In this document: in pieces, positions 9,043-17,732 of the stretch | How the letters are laid out: each line of letters begins with the position of its first letter | Numbering within the stretch: position 1 is the first letter of the stretch | Source of the DNA: Pseudomonas tensinigenes | GTDB taxonomy: Bacteria > Pseudomonadota > Gammaproteobacteria > Pseudomonadales > Pseudomonadaceae | Reading direction: 5' to 3' | NCBI RefSeq assembly: GCF_014268445.2 | Contig: NZ_CP077089.1 | Location: 4,943,501-5,007,500 of the forward strand | DNA: 64,000 nucleotides | Program-made: the position numbers and the translations under genes | Notes under the pieces: model-generated | Seen by the model: only the letters and a program-made list of their open reading frames with translations | The model's database searches: none | What the model was told of the DNA's origin: nothing

Positions 9043-10004
9043 GCGAGGGCATTTATCTATCAGGCTGGAGATACAGAGCAGTCGTTCTGTCGATCGTCGC
9101 ATCAGCGCTGGGCTATCTGGGGTTTTCCTTGTGGGGCGGATGGGAGGCAGTCGTCAATGCCGTCGCCCAAGTCGGTTTAATGGGCGTCACCCTGGCGCTG
9201 TCGATGTCTTCGCTGAACTACGCCATAAGGTTTCTCAGGTGGCAGATTTACCTCAAGGCGCTCGGCCATCCGGTGCCCTGGCGTCCGAGCCTGAAAATCT
9301 ACCTGTCCGGCTTTGCCCTGACCACGACCCCCGGGAAAGCGGGTGAAGCCATGCGTGGCGTACTGCTTAAACCTTTGGGCGTGCCCTATGCGAAGAGCTT
9401 TGCGGCATTCTTCAGTGAACGGCTCAACGACCTGTTTGCCGTAGTGCTGCTTGCACTGTTCGGCCTGACACTTTACCCACAAGCGCTTCCTTTGATTATC
9501 GCGGGGGTCGTACTGGTCGGTGTGGTCTTTACCGGCTTGTCGCAGCGCAAGCTCATTGTGTACATGGCACAAAAGCTGCCTCGCGAAGGCGGCAACCTTA
9601 AAGCAATGGCCCGTCACCTGCTCAATGTTCTGCTAGAGGCACAGTTGTGTCACCGACCACTGACGCTGCTGGTCGCCACTCTGCTGACCGTGATGGCCTG
9701 GGGCGCAGAAGCGTTTGCCTTCTATTGGATACTCAATGCAATGGGGGCGGAAATACCGCTGACTTTTGCCATATTCGTGTATTCGGTTTCCATGCTTGCC
9801 GGAGCCCTCAGCTTCATGCCTGGCGGTCTGGGAGGCGCTGAAGCAGTGATGGTCGCCTTGCTCGTGTGGAAGGGCATGCCCGGCTCCGATGCTGTCGCTG
9901 CAACAGTGCTCATTCGGCTAGCCACCTTGTGGTTCGCTGTGGGAGTCGGTGCATTATTCCTGACCACCAGGAATCGGACCGAACTTCCCACCCAAAAAAC
10001 ATAA
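9039..10004 (+). CDS. UPF0104/lysylphosphatidylglycerol synthase-TM family protein
   Basis: This 321-residue integral membrane protein has about eight hydrophobic segments. It carries the family's FLRWQIYLKALG and GKAGEAMRGVLLKPLGV stretches and a C-terminal FMPGGLGGAEAVM. TTG 9039 is preferred as start: AAGAGG lies 8 bases upstream and the codon overlaps the previous stop as TTGA. ATG 9003 has no ribosome site and would overlap the SDR by 40 bases. The family includes the membrane half of MprF and YbhN, and some members are suspected of moving lipid-linked substrates. Here it may move or hold polyprenyl-linked arabinose, which is inference from position. Function is otherwise unknown. Confidence 0.85.
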   Translation: MSEGIYLSGWRYRAVVLSIVASALGYLGFSLWGGWEAVVNAVAQVGLMGVTLALSMSSLNYAIRFLRWQIYLKALGHPVPWRPSLKIYLSGFALTTTPGKAGEAMRGVLLKPLGVPYAKSFAAFFSERLNDLFAVVLLALFGLTLYPQALPLIIAGVVLVGVVFTGLSQRKLIVYMAQKLPREGGNLKAMARHLLNVLLEAQLCHRPLTLLVATLLTVMAWGAEAFAFYWILNAMGAEIPLTFAIFVYSVSMLAGALSFMPGGLGGAEAVMVALLVWKGMPGSDAVAATVLIRLATLWFAVGVGALFLTTRNRTELPTQKT

Positions 10005-10042
10005 TTTATTAATTCAACGACTTCTTTCAGGAGCGATTCATC

Positions 10043-12001
10043 ATGGGCGGTCAGGGGCAATTAGCGCGCAAAGGCCTTATTAGCGCGATCATAGTCATCG
10101 GACTATTGATCGCAATGGCGGTTGCGTACTACTTACGAAATCAGAATTACTCTGTCGATGACTCTTTCATTACCTATCGTTATGCCTTCCACCTGTCACA
10201 GGGTGACGGCCTGGCTTTTAACGTTGGGGAAAAGTACTACGGCACCACGGCAGCAGGTTACGCAATCGTTCTGGCTACATTCAACAAACTTGCGTCGACC
10301 CTTCATCTGGATTTGTCGACTCAAAACATTTCGGTCGCGATCTCTACCCTGGCGCTGCTCATCACGTCACTGTTCGCTTTTTGTATCTCTGCCAGACGCA
10401 GCTCGCCTGCCACGTCAGCACTAATGACGCTGGGGCTGGCAGTCTCCCTGTTCACCGCTTATTCGTTCAATGAGGTCGCAGGCCATGAAACCTATGCGTT
10501 CCTCGCGCTTGCTTTTGTAGGCGTTGTCCTCGCCAGCTATGAAAAAATGCTTGCGGCGGGAATCATTGTAGCCATTGCGACTACCTTCAGGCCCGATGCT
10601 GTGCTTTTCGCACCGATCATTTGCTGCGCCTACATGCTGTTCAACAATCTTGGCCTACGCCGCGCGCTCACCAACAAACAACTGATTCAGTTTGCGTGTG
10701 GCTTTTTCCTGATTGCAATTCCATGGTTGCTGTTCCTTTATAGTTACTACGGGCGCATATCACCGGGAACAATGGATGCAAAAAAAGCGCAAATACTTAT
10801 TGGCGGTTTCCCGACCTACAACCTTAAAAGCATCCTTGGTTATGTATCCAGCAGTATCAGCTGGATCGCTGGTGTAGCGATTTCAGTAGGTGTTGTTCTT
10901 TTCGGAATAAACCTGTTCAGCTCGAAAAAACCGGCCCCAACGGCATTCATCGAGAAACAACATTCCTTTATCGGGACATGCTGGCTGGTATTTCTGGTCA
11001 TCAGCATCGGTTTTTACATTTCAATCAACGTAACGTTCTGGAGATGGTATGGCATCCCGGCCGTTTTTTCGTTGATGATTATCGCTTTTTGCGGCTTCTG
11101 TGCACTGGCCGGCAAGAATAATGAAACCCAGACAACCAACGCCAAACCCGCCCTGTTCATTGCATTGTGCGCGGCAGTCCTGCTGGTGGCCAACATTGCG
11201 CATATCAAGTTCTGGCTAACCAGCGAGAACGTGAACCCACACACCAAAGCCTATTACGACATTGCGCAATACCTCAAAAAAGCAGAGCCCGATGGCACGG
11301 TTATCGAAATGGCCGAACCGGGCTCCTTTGGCATGCAACTGGGTCCAAAATTCACGGTTGTGGATGAACTTGGGCTTATTAGTCCTGGCGTCGCGACTGC
11401 ATTGCTGAAAGGCGATAAAACTTATACAAATCGAACATACAATCCGAAATACATCGTATGTAGCTGGGGCAGTTCTTACAGCGCCTGCACCATCCCTGAA
11501 ATCATCATGAATTATGACTTCGTGGGCGAGTTCGATGCCGATTTCTGGACGAAACTTCTCGGCCGCGGCGCTAAACTCTATCGCAAGAACACCTCGAACC
11601 TGCTGCCTATCGGGCAATATGTCAGTGACCCGGTGCTTGGAGACAAATACGGCATCGTCCGCCAAAACACCGAGCGCCAGACATTGTTCGTGCATCCTGG
11701 GGACACACCGACCTCCTTTAATCTGGAAGTGTCTAGCCTCATCACCAGCCCCGGCAAAACACTGCCAGTAGTGGTCGCCATCTCCAAAGGCGTTCCCGAC
11801 AGCGCAGTGGCCAGTGGTGGAGCGACCGCCGGCGTAACGATCTATCTGGATGGCAAAATTTTCAAGGAAAGAAGCGTTATCAAAGTGGGGACTTCGCTGT
11901 CTGTCGACCTTCCTTACTCAAAGGGCCGACCTTACAGGTTCTCCGTAGATAACAACGGAATGTCCAACAACAACTGGGTTGATCTGTCGGCCAGCTATTA
12001 A
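10043..12001 (+). CDS. GT-C type membrane glycosyltransferase (candidate arabinofuranosyltransferase)
   Basis: This 652-residue protein has an N-terminal membrane segment, then DDSFITYRYAFHLSQGDGL near residues 38-57. The acidic pair in the first periplasmic loop followed by FITYRY and GxGLxFN typifies a GT-C group that uses polyprenyl-phosphate sugars, including arabinofuranosyltransferase-like proteins. Ten or more hydrophobic segments run to about residue 400. A soluble, probably periplasmic C-terminal domain of about 250 residues follows (from about SENVNPHTKAYYDIA). Start ATG 10043 has CAGGAGCG upstream. As the last gene of the run making the presumed lipid-linked arabinose, it is the natural candidate to transfer that sugar to a glycan or protein. 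The acceptor is unknown. Confidence 0.82.
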   Translation: MGGQGQLARKGLISAIIVIGLLIAMAVAYYLRNQNYSVDDSFITYRYAFHLSQGDGLAFNVGEKYYGTTAAGYAIVLATFNKLASTLHLDLSTQNISVAISTLALLITSLFAFCISARRSSPATSALMTLGLAVSLFTAYSFNEVAGHETYAFLALAFVGVVLASYEKMLAAGIIVAIATTFRPDAVLFAPIICCAYMLFNNLGLRRALTNKQLIQFACGFFLIAIPWLLFLYSYYGRISPGTMDAKKAQILIGGFPTYNLKSILGYVSSSISWIAGVAISVGVVLFGINLFSSKKPAPTAFIEKQHSFIGTCWLVFLVISIGFYISINVTFWRWYGIPAVFSLMIIAFCGFCALAGKNNETQTTNAKPALFIALCAAVLLVANIAHIKFWLTSENVNPHTKAYYDIAQYLKKAEPDGTVIEMAEPGSFGMQLGPKFTVVDELGLISPGVATALLKGDKTYTNRTYNPKYIVCSWGSSYSACTIPEIIMNYDFVGEFDADFWTKLLGRGAKLYRKNTSNLLPIGQYVSDPVLGDKYGIVRQNTERQTLFVHPGDTPTSFNLEVSSLITSPGKTLPVVVAISKGVPDSAVASGGATAGVTIYLDGKIFKERSVIKVGTSLSVDLPYSKGRPYRFSVDNNGMSNNNWVDLSASY

Positions 12002-12074
12002 AGAGACATCCAGAAATTCTCCGTTTTTTGAAACAGGATCAATTTCGGGTGTGAGTGGAAAAACACGCCATCGA

Positions 12075-12101
12075 GAGGTTATCAGTTGACCTGATAACCT
12101 C
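12075..12101. repeat. Perfect 11-bp inverted repeat
   Basis: GAGGTTATCAG at 12075-12085, loop TTGAC, then CTGATAACCTC at 12091-12101. It starts 74 bases after the GT-C stop. No T-run follows on either strand, so it is not a classic terminator. It may be an RNA 3'-end stabiliser or a protein site. Confidence 0.6.
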
Positions 12102-12161
12102 CGCTGCCAAAACAACGCTTTAAGGCACTGACAGCACGCTGCAGTGACCTCACTTCCCAAG

Positions 12162-12200
12162 AATCCTCGATAGGTGGAAATGCATCTATCGAGGATTTTT
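12162..12200 (+). terminator. Rho-independent terminator of the arabinofuranose-type operon
   Basis: A perfect 12-bp stem (AATCCTCGATAG at 12162-12173 with CTATCGAGGATT at 12186-12197) has a 12-base loop and is followed by TTT on the plus strand. The T-run is clearly better on plus than on minus. It would stop transcription arriving from 12001 and protect the convergent GT2 gene. Confidence 0.7.
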
Positions 12201-12453
12201 CATTCTGGGCAACCACAGTGTTTCGGTAGCAACCCACTTATCCTGGAAACGCATCAGGTCTTTCCTCGGCCGGGCACGCAGGCATGAGCCCATCATTGAA
12301 CTGATGAGGTCGCATGCATTTTTATCGATAAATGAAGAGAAGGAGATAGCGCTTTCAGAGTACCAGGCCACTGATACATCCCAAGGCTTGAAAGACGTCG
12401 CTTCGCACCTGACAGACAGGCTCTCACTCACGCGAGAGACGCCTCGTAGAACC

Positions 12454-13428
12454 TTACTTTTTCGCAGCGGTGATAGTGCTATCAGCACATTGTAGAGGCT
12501 GCCACATTGCTGCATTGATCCAGCAAATACAGAAGAATAAAAACTTGTCACGCGCCCGCCGCCGACACTTCAAGGCACTCATTGAAAGCGATAGAAGTTG
12601 CAGCCTGCCCAACGCCCGCCATTGCAAAACAAAGGGGTGCACATCCAAACCAACCAGCGATGCGATGAGTTTGACTTGAGAGAACCACCATCCGTTGTTA
12701 ATGCTTTTGTACCGCGAAACAAGCGACTTTATTCCGGTATTAGCGCCGACCTGATTCCTCTCATGCTGGCGATAACGCAACGTTGAGCGAGAGTCGATAA
12801 ACCATTTATATCCCGCACTGCGCGCAAAGGCATAGACATACCAATCGTGCAGCGACACAGATTGAAGCCTCTCCCAAGTCTGAAGCATTAATGCCTTCAA
12901 CGGGTCGGCGACCTTGCGGCTCATCAGATAAGTACAGCCGGGACCAGCGGCCTCAAATAGATAATCCCACTCCACCTGAGACTGCGCCTTGTCCAACAGA
13001 AGCGTTTTGCCACTTGGCCAGAATGCGGTGACATTACTGGAATACGCATCAACGCCATGACTCTGCAGCATCCGGACAGAATGCTCGAGCTTGTCTGTAT
13101 CCCAGATATCATCCTGATCAGAGAACGCAACATAGTCATAACCGTCGAACGCGACGTCACGAATCAGGCGGAAAAAGTTGCGAGCAGCGCCTCCGAACAC
13201 CTCGGAGACAGGCAGAAGAACTATGTCGGAGTACTTCGCAGCGCTCGCGGCGCACCACTGCTCGGTACCATCAGTGGATGGATCGACACTGATGTAAATC
13301 GTCAAATCCACCGCCGTCTGGCGGCGAATTGACTCAATCTGTTCTTCTAGCCAGTGCACACCATTGTAGGCCGCCAGCAAAACAGCGATTCGGGGTTTTA
13401 CCGGCGTATGATTTTGGCGAGCACTCAC
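12454..13428 (-). CDS. Glycosyltransferase family 2 (rhamnosyltransferase-like)
   Basis: This 324-residue protein has the GT2 start VLLAAYNGVHWLEEQIESI and an acidic metal-binding stretch FSDQDDIWDTDKL. The start is GTG 13428, preceded by AAAGGA 7 bases upstream. It lies 29 bases downstream of rmlA, at the end of the rmlB-rmlD-rmlA run. Transfer of rhamnose from dTDP-L-rhamnose onto the growing glycan is therefore the likeliest role, though GT2 sequence alone does not fix the donor. It is cytoplasmic or membrane-associated, with no clear spanning segment. Confidence 0.87.
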   Translation of the reverse strand: MSARQNHTPVKPRIAVLLAAYNGVHWLEEQIESIRRQTAVDLTIYISVDPSTDGTEQWCAASAAKYSDIVLLPVSEVFGGAARNFFRLIRDVAFDGYDYVAFSDQDDIWDTDKLEHSVRMLQSHGVDAYSSNVTAFWPSGKTLLLDKAQSQVEWDYLFEAAGPGCTYLMSRKVADPLKALMLQTWERLQSVSLHDWYVYAFARSAGYKWFIDSRSTLRYRQHERNQVGANTGIKSLVSRYKSINNGWWFSQVKLIASLVGLDVHPFVLQWRALGRLQLLSLSMSALKCRRRARDKFLFFCICWINAAMWQPLQCADSTITAAKK

Positions 13429-13457
13429 GAAACATCCTTTGCATCAAATCGCCATTT

Positions 13458-14348
13458 TCAGCGATTAGTTGGCTCCAAGAGTTTCTGCAAGTACTGGCCA
13501 TAACCAGTCTTCTTCAGCGCATCGGCTTGGGCACCGAGTTGCTCAGCAGTGATCCAGCCGTTGTGGTATGCGATCTCTTCCAGGCAAGCCACCTTGAGGC
13601 CCTGACGCTGTTCGATGGTGTGTACGAAGTGACTGGCCTCAAGCAGCGAATCGTGCGTGCCTGTATCGAGCCAGGCAAATCCACGACCGAGCATTTCAAC
13701 ACTCAGCGTCTTTCTTTCAAGGTACGCACGGTTGACGTCAGTAATTTCCAACTCACCACGCTCAGATGGCTTGATGCCCTTCGCGATCTCGACGACGTCG
13801 TTATCGTAGAAGTACAGCCCGGTCACGGCGTAGTTGGATTTTGGCTTGAGCGGTTTCTCTTCAATACTCAGAGCACGGCCCGTTTCGTCGAATTCGACAA
13901 CACCGAAACGCTCTGGATCAGACACGTGATAACCGAAGACAGTAGCGCCTGTCTGCTGAGTGCTCGCAGAACGCAAATTGTCCGAGAAGTGCTGCCCGTA
14001 AAAGATATTGTCACCAAGAATCAGGCAGCAAGGATCTTTGCCAATGAACTCTTCACCGATGATGAATGCCTGGGCCAGACCGTCGGGACTAGGTTGTTCT
14101 GCATAGGTCAGCTTGATCCCGTAAACGCTTCCATCACCTAGCAATTTGCGAAAACAAGGCAAATCTTCCGGCGTGGAGATGATCAGGATTTCGCGCATCC
14201 CCGCCAGCATCAACACGGACAGCGGATAGAAGATCATCGGTTTGTCGTAGATCGGCAGCATCTGCTTGGAAACGCCAAGGGTCAGCGGGTGCAGGCGTGT
14301 ACCCGAACCACCAGCGAGGATGATGCCTTTACGATTTGTCGTGGTCAT
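13458..14348 (-). CDS. rfbA: Glucose-1-phosphate thymidylyltransferase
   Basis: This 296-residue RmlA/RfbA joins glucose-1-phosphate and dTTP to give dTDP-glucose, the first step of dTDP-L-rhamnose synthesis. The N-terminal nucleotide-binding motif [16 protein letters not shown] is intact, followed by [19 protein letters not shown]. Length is normal for the family. ATG 14348 overlaps the rfbD stop as ATGA, so the genes are translationally coupled. The order here is B-D-A, followed by a GT2 gene. Confidence 0.97.
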   Translation of the reverse strand: MTTTNRKGIILAGGSGTRLHPLTLGVSKQMLPIYDKPMIFYPLSVLMLAGMREILIISTPEDLPCFRKLLGDGSVYGIKLTYAEQPSPDGLAQAFIIGEEFIGKDPCCLILGDNIFYGQHFSDNLRSASTQQTGATVFGYHVSDPERFGVVEFDETGRALSIEEKPLKPKSNYAVTGLYFYDNDVVEIAKGIKPSERGELEITDVNRAYLERKTLSVEMLGRGFAWLDTGTHDSLLEASHFVHTIEQRQGLKVACLEEIAYHNGWITAEQLGAQADALKKTGYGQYLQKLLEPTNR

Positions 14349-15238
14349 TTGTTCAGAACTTCCCTAAGCATTCGGTTCACACCACTTTGCCAATCCGGCA
14401 AGTGTAGATAAAATTTGGCACGTAACTTCTGGGTATCAAGACGTGAGTTCAGGGGCCGTTGCGCAGGAGTCGGGTAAGCAGTCGTGTCGATTGGATTGAC
14501 GGCCGTTACTGCAAGTTTTTCCCCATTGGCCTGAGCGAATGCAATGACATGAGCCGCATACCCATGCCAAGACACTTCGCCGCTGGCCGCCAAGTGATAA
14601 ACACCTGAAAGCTCCGGCTGCTGCAACGCCTGGCGAATGGCCAAAGCGCTTACATCCGCTATCAGATCAGCCCCTGTCGGAGCTCCGATCTGGTCCGCGA
14701 TAACATTCAGCGTTTCCCGGTCCTTTGCCAGCCGCAACATCGTCTTGGCGAAGTTGTTGCCGCGCGCTGCGTAGACCCAACTGGTCCGGAAGATCAGATG
14801 CTTGCAGCCCGACGCAATGATCGCCTGCTCGCCTGCCAGCTTACTCGCACCGTACTGATTCACCGGGCCGACAGCATCCGTCTCCAGCCATGGAACGGAA
14901 CCAGTACCATTGAAGACATAATCGGTTGAATAATGAACCAGCCAGGCATTCAGAGCAGCTGCCTCTTCGGCCAAGACCTGCATCGCCTGGCCGTTCACAA
15001 TGAAGGCCAGCTCAGCTTCTGATTCTGCCTTGTCGACTGCGGTGTACGCAGCGGCGTTGACGATGACATCGGGCTTGATCTGTCGGATCGTCGCACGCAC
15101 GGCGGCCAGATCGGCGAGATCACCACACAGCCCATCGGCAGTCTGGCGATCCAGCGCAATCAACTGACCAAGCGGCTCGAGCGAGCGCTGCAGCTCCCAA
15201 CCTACCTGACCGTTCTTACCCAGCAGAAGGATTTTCAT
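14345..15238 (-). CDS. rfbD: dTDP-4-dehydrorhamnose reductase
   Basis: This 297-residue RmlD/RfbD reduces dTDP-4-dehydro-L-rhamnose to dTDP-L-rhamnose. It starts [16 protein letters not shown] (GxxGxxG-type motif), has YSTDYVFNG, and carries the catalytic YGASK. ATG 15238 is chosen because it overlaps the rfbB stop (ATGA) and gives the family's usual start. The frame extends further upstream but would run into rfbB. Its 3' end overlaps rfbA by 4 bases. Confidence 0.97.
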   Translation of the reverse strand: MKILLLGKNGQVGWELQRSLEPLGQLIALDRQTADGLCGDLADLAAVRATIRQIKPDVIVNAAAYTAVDKAESEAELAFIVNGQAMQVLAEEAAALNAWLVHYSTDYVFNGTGSVPWLETDAVGPVNQYGASKLAGEQAIIASGCKHLIFRTSWVYAARGNNFAKTMLRLAKDRETLNVIADQIGAPTGADLIADVSALAIRQALQQPELSGVYHLAASGEVSWHGYAAHVIAFAQANGEKLAVTAVNPIDTTAYPTPAQRPLNSRLDTQKLRAKFYLHLPDWQSGVNRMLREVLNK

Positions 15239-16311
15239 GCCTTGTTCGAGCGATCCGCATAGTTCTGATCGATCCACTGCTGGTAGCTGCCGCTCTTCAC
15301 GTGCTCAACCCACTCAGCGTTATTCAGATACCATTCGACAGTCTTGCGAATACCAGTCTCGAAAGTTTCTTCCGGCGTCCAACCCAGCTCACGCTGAATC
15401 TTGCTCGCATCGATTGCATAACGCACGTCATGACCTGGACGATCCTGAACATAAGTAACCAGGCTGGCATGAGGGCGGTGGGGCGAATCAGGACGCAACT
15501 CATCGAGCAACGCACACAGGGTATGCACCACTTCGATGTTTTGTTTCTCGTTATGACCACCGATATTGTAAGTCTCACCGATGACGCCTTCGGTCACGAC
15601 TTTGTACAACGCGCGCGCGTGATCTTCGACATACAACCAGTCACGAACCTGATTACCTTTGCCATACACCGGCAGAGGTTTGCCTTCCAGTGCATTGAGA
15701 ATGATCAGCGGGATCAGCTTCTCAGGGAAATGGCACGGGCCGTAGTTGTTCGAACAGTTGGTTACCAGAGTCGGAAGACCATAGGTACGAGCCCAAGCGC
15801 GAACAAGGTGATCAGAGCTGGCCTTGCTGGCCGAGTATGGCGAGCTTGGCTGGTAAGGCGTGGTTTCGGTGAAGAGGTCTTCCGGACCTTCGAGGTCTCC
15901 GTAAACTTCGTCAGTCGAAATGTGGTGGAAGCGGAAATTGGCTTTACGCGCATCATCCAGCGCAGCCCAGTAGTGGCGGGCAGCTTCAAGCAGCGTGTAC
16001 GTGCCGATGATATTGGTCTGGATGAACTCGGACGGACCGGAGATCGAGCGATCAACGTGGGATTCAGCGGCCAGATGCATGATTGCATCTGGCTGGTGCT
16101 CGCGCAGGACACGGTCGATCTGATCACGATCACAGATATCGACTCGTTCAAATGCGTAGCGCGAATTCTGGCTGACTTCTGCCAAGGACTCCAGATTGCC
16201 GGCGTAAGTCAGTTTATCGACGTTAACGACAGCATCGGACGTGTTGGAAATGATGTGACGGATGACTGCCGAGCCAATAAAGCCGGCGCCGCCGGTAACT
16301 AGAATTTTCAC
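15235..16311 (-). CDS. rfbB: dTDP-glucose 4,6-dehydratase
   Basis: This 358-residue RmlB/RfbB converts dTDP-glucose to dTDP-4-keto-6-deoxyglucose. It shows [19 protein letters not shown], then [23 protein letters not shown] and YSASK, all expected of the family. The start is GTG 16311 with AAGGG about 10 bases upstream; a longer in-frame extension reaches 16395 but lacks homology. It is the first gene of the rmlBDA-GT2 operon. The 220 bases upstream, to lapA, must hold the promoter. rmlC, the epimerase needed between RmlB and RmlD, is not in this window. Confidence 0.97.
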   Translation of the reverse strand: MKILVTGGAGFIGSAVIRHIISNTSDAVVNVDKLTYAGNLESLAEVSQNSRYAFERVDICDRDQIDRVLREHQPDAIMHLAAESHVDRSISGPSEFIQTNIIGTYTLLEAARHYWAALDDARKANFRFHHISTDEVYGDLEGPEDLFTETTPYQPSSPYSASKASSDHLVRAWARTYGLPTLVTNCSNNYGPCHFPEKLIPLIILNALEGKPLPVYGKGNQVRDWLYVEDHARALYKVVTEGVIGETYNIGGHNEKQNIEVVHTLCALLDELRPDSPHRPHASLVTYVQDRPGHDVRYAIDASKIQRELGWTPEETFETGIRKTVEWYLNNAEWVEHVKSGSYQQWIDQNYADRSNKA

Positions 16312-16533
16312 GCGAACGATACCCTTGAGCTGCGGACAGCGCTGCCGATGAGCGCTGTCTAATCCATGAATGCAGAAGCCACTCGCAGTTGGCATCTGTC
16401 AGAGTCAGTCTGAATCGACATGCAATAAGGCAAGATCGAACAAGGGACGCATTTTACAGCTTAATGATGGTTTTACTAATGGATAAAGACAGGCAGAGGC
16501 GCAATTTCGACAGACGCCCCGCCCCTTGCCGCT

Positions 16534-16773
16534 TCAGACCAGTCGCTTGCGCGCAGCTCTGGACGAGCGTCCCAAAAACCAGCCCAGCACTGGACCAATC
16601 AACATGCCAATGAGCAACGCCAATACGACGACCAGCGAAACCGGCAACTGCGGCCCAGACAAACCTAGAAACAATAAAGACACCGATTGCTGATTCTCCA
16701 GCACAAACGCCAGAATCGCCAAGACCAGTAAAAGAATGAATACACCAAGAAATATGCGCTTAAGGTTACGCAT
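16534..16773 (-). CDS. lapA: LapA-domain inner membrane protein
   Basis: This 79-residue protein has two hydrophobic segments (about residues 7-25 and 43-65). They are separated by ENQQSVSLLFLG, the conserved LapA/DUF1049 stretch. A short basic tail follows, without a long coiled coil. The family's E. coli member works with LapB in lipopolysaccharide assembly control. It lies 27 bases after ihfB and is probably co-transcribed. The name refers to the lipopolysaccharide assembly protein, not the Pseudomonas adhesin LapA. Confidence 0.85.
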   Translation of the reverse strand: MRNLKRIFLGVFILLLVLAILAFVLENQQSVSLLFLGLSGPQLPVSLVVVLALLIGMLIGPVLGWFLGRSSRAARKRLV

Positions 16774-16800
16774 GAGTAACCCCTTGAGAGATAGCGACTG

Positions 16801-17097
16801 TCAAACCCCCTCCTCCTCTTCTTCGTTCACGCGATCACGCAACTCCTTGCCCGGCTTGAAGTGCGGAACGAATTTACCGTCCAGACTGACCGATTGACCG
16901 GTCTTGGGATTACGACCAACGCGCGGTGCACGGTAGTGCAGAGAGAAACTGCCAAACCCACGGATCTCGATACGATCACCGGTAGCCAGACATTGGGACA
17001 TTTGTTCAAGCATGGTCTTGATGGCCAACTCCACATCCTTGGATGAGAGCAGCCCTTGATGGGTGACAATTCGTTCGATCAACTCCGACTTCGTCAT
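16801..17097 (-). CDS. ihfB: Integration host factor subunit beta
   Basis: This 98-residue DNA-bending protein has the DNABII features: [10 protein letters not shown] start, [12 protein letters not shown], and the arm [14 protein letters not shown] followed by [13 protein letters not shown]. It pairs with IhfA to bend DNA at promoters and recombination sites. It ends in an acidic EEEEEGV tail typical of Pseudomonas. In this genus ihfB marks one border of the O-antigen locus, which fits the genes to its left. Confidence 0.97.
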   Translation of the reverse strand: MTKSELIERIVTHQGLLSSKDVELAIKTMLEQMSQCLATGDRIEIRGFGSFSLHYRAPRVGRNPKTGQSVSLDGKFVPHFKPGKELRDRVNEEEEEGV

Positions 17098-17249
17098 ATT
17101 TTTCCCTTCTTTTTCAAGCAGCTAGATCAGCGCTTGAAAGGTTTTAGCACGCCCGGAAGATTTTGAACAGCCCAGGGATTGACATATCTTCCACCGCGTC
17201 GAAACGCCCGTTTTCAGGGCATCACAGCAACAAACAGGGCACAGCATGC

Positions 17250-17528
17250 TTAACGGCATATCACCAGCATGGTTCGCGTCACGTAGCCCGCCGGGTTGAA
17301 GCCAAAAGGAAACTCATCTTCATCCTTGGCATCATCTGATCTCGTGATCACTTTGTAGCCCGCGCCCTTGCACTCCTTCGCCGCGCGCTTCTGGCATTTC
17401 TCCCAGCCAGAGCCCAACCCGGAGCAGTCGACCTCTATACCACTGACACCACGCACGGCATGGGTCTTGGCACTCGTGGTACAGCCAGCCAGAACCAGTA
17501 CAGCCATGAGGACAATAAACTTGTTCAT
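17250..17528 (-). CDS. Small putative lipoprotein
   Basis: This 92-residue protein starts at ATG 17528, with AAGGAAG just upstream. The longer frame from 17549 lacks a better ribosome site. It begins MNKFIVLMAVLVLAGCTTS, a clear lipobox LAGC with Cys16 as the predicted lipidated residue. The rest is basic, with further Cys residues at CSGLGSGWEKC and in EC and ICR. I recognise no function. It sits between the rpsA terminator and ihfB, so it may share a promoter with ihfB. Confidence 0.8.
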   Translation of the reverse strand: MNKFIVLMAVLVLAGCTTSAKTHAVRGVSGIEVDCSGLGSGWEKCQKRAAKECKGAGYKVITRSDDAKDEDEFPFGFNPAGYVTRTMLVICR

Positions 17529-17687
17529 CCACTTCCTTATGCCAGGCAACTGCCCGACGACTACACGCTTAAGACCAAGCTTAGACGTGAATAGACGATT
17601 GATCCGATTAAAGAAACAGACCGCCCGGAAGCCAGATTGGTTTCACCAAAACCATCATGCAAGCCGCGGACACTAAATCGCAGGCAC

Positions 17688-17716
17688 AAAAAAGGGCGAC
17701 CGAAGTCGCCCTTTTT
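17688..17716 (-). terminator. rpsA terminator with UUCG loop
   Basis: On the minus strand GGGCGAC, loop TTCG, GTCGCCC is followed by TTTTTT. The C(UUCG)G tetraloop is exceptionally stable. It begins 17 bases after the rpsA stop, so it should end the cmk-rpsA transcript before the lipoprotein gene. Flanking A and T runs make it partly bidirectional. Confidence 0.9.
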
Positions 17717-17732
17717 CATGATCAAGCAGAAC

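Larger units (their letters stand above)
12002..12453. other. Convergent intergenic stretch with hairpins
   Basis: This 450-base gap lies between convergent genes. It contains two strong inverted repeats listed separately (12075-12101 and 12162-12200). The part from 12201 to 12453 holds only short frames without recognisable family features or good start sites. I see no RNA gene in it. It could be a decayed gene remnant, but no similarity supports that. Confidence 0.5.

Noticed and set aside
12186..12551. Short frames on both strands near the end of the GT2 gene
   Set aside because: They lack a ribosome site and family features, and partly overlap the GT2 gene and the terminator.
16312..16533. 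JUMPstart/ops element upstream of rfbB
   Set aside because: I looked for the GGCGGTAG core in the leader and did not find it.
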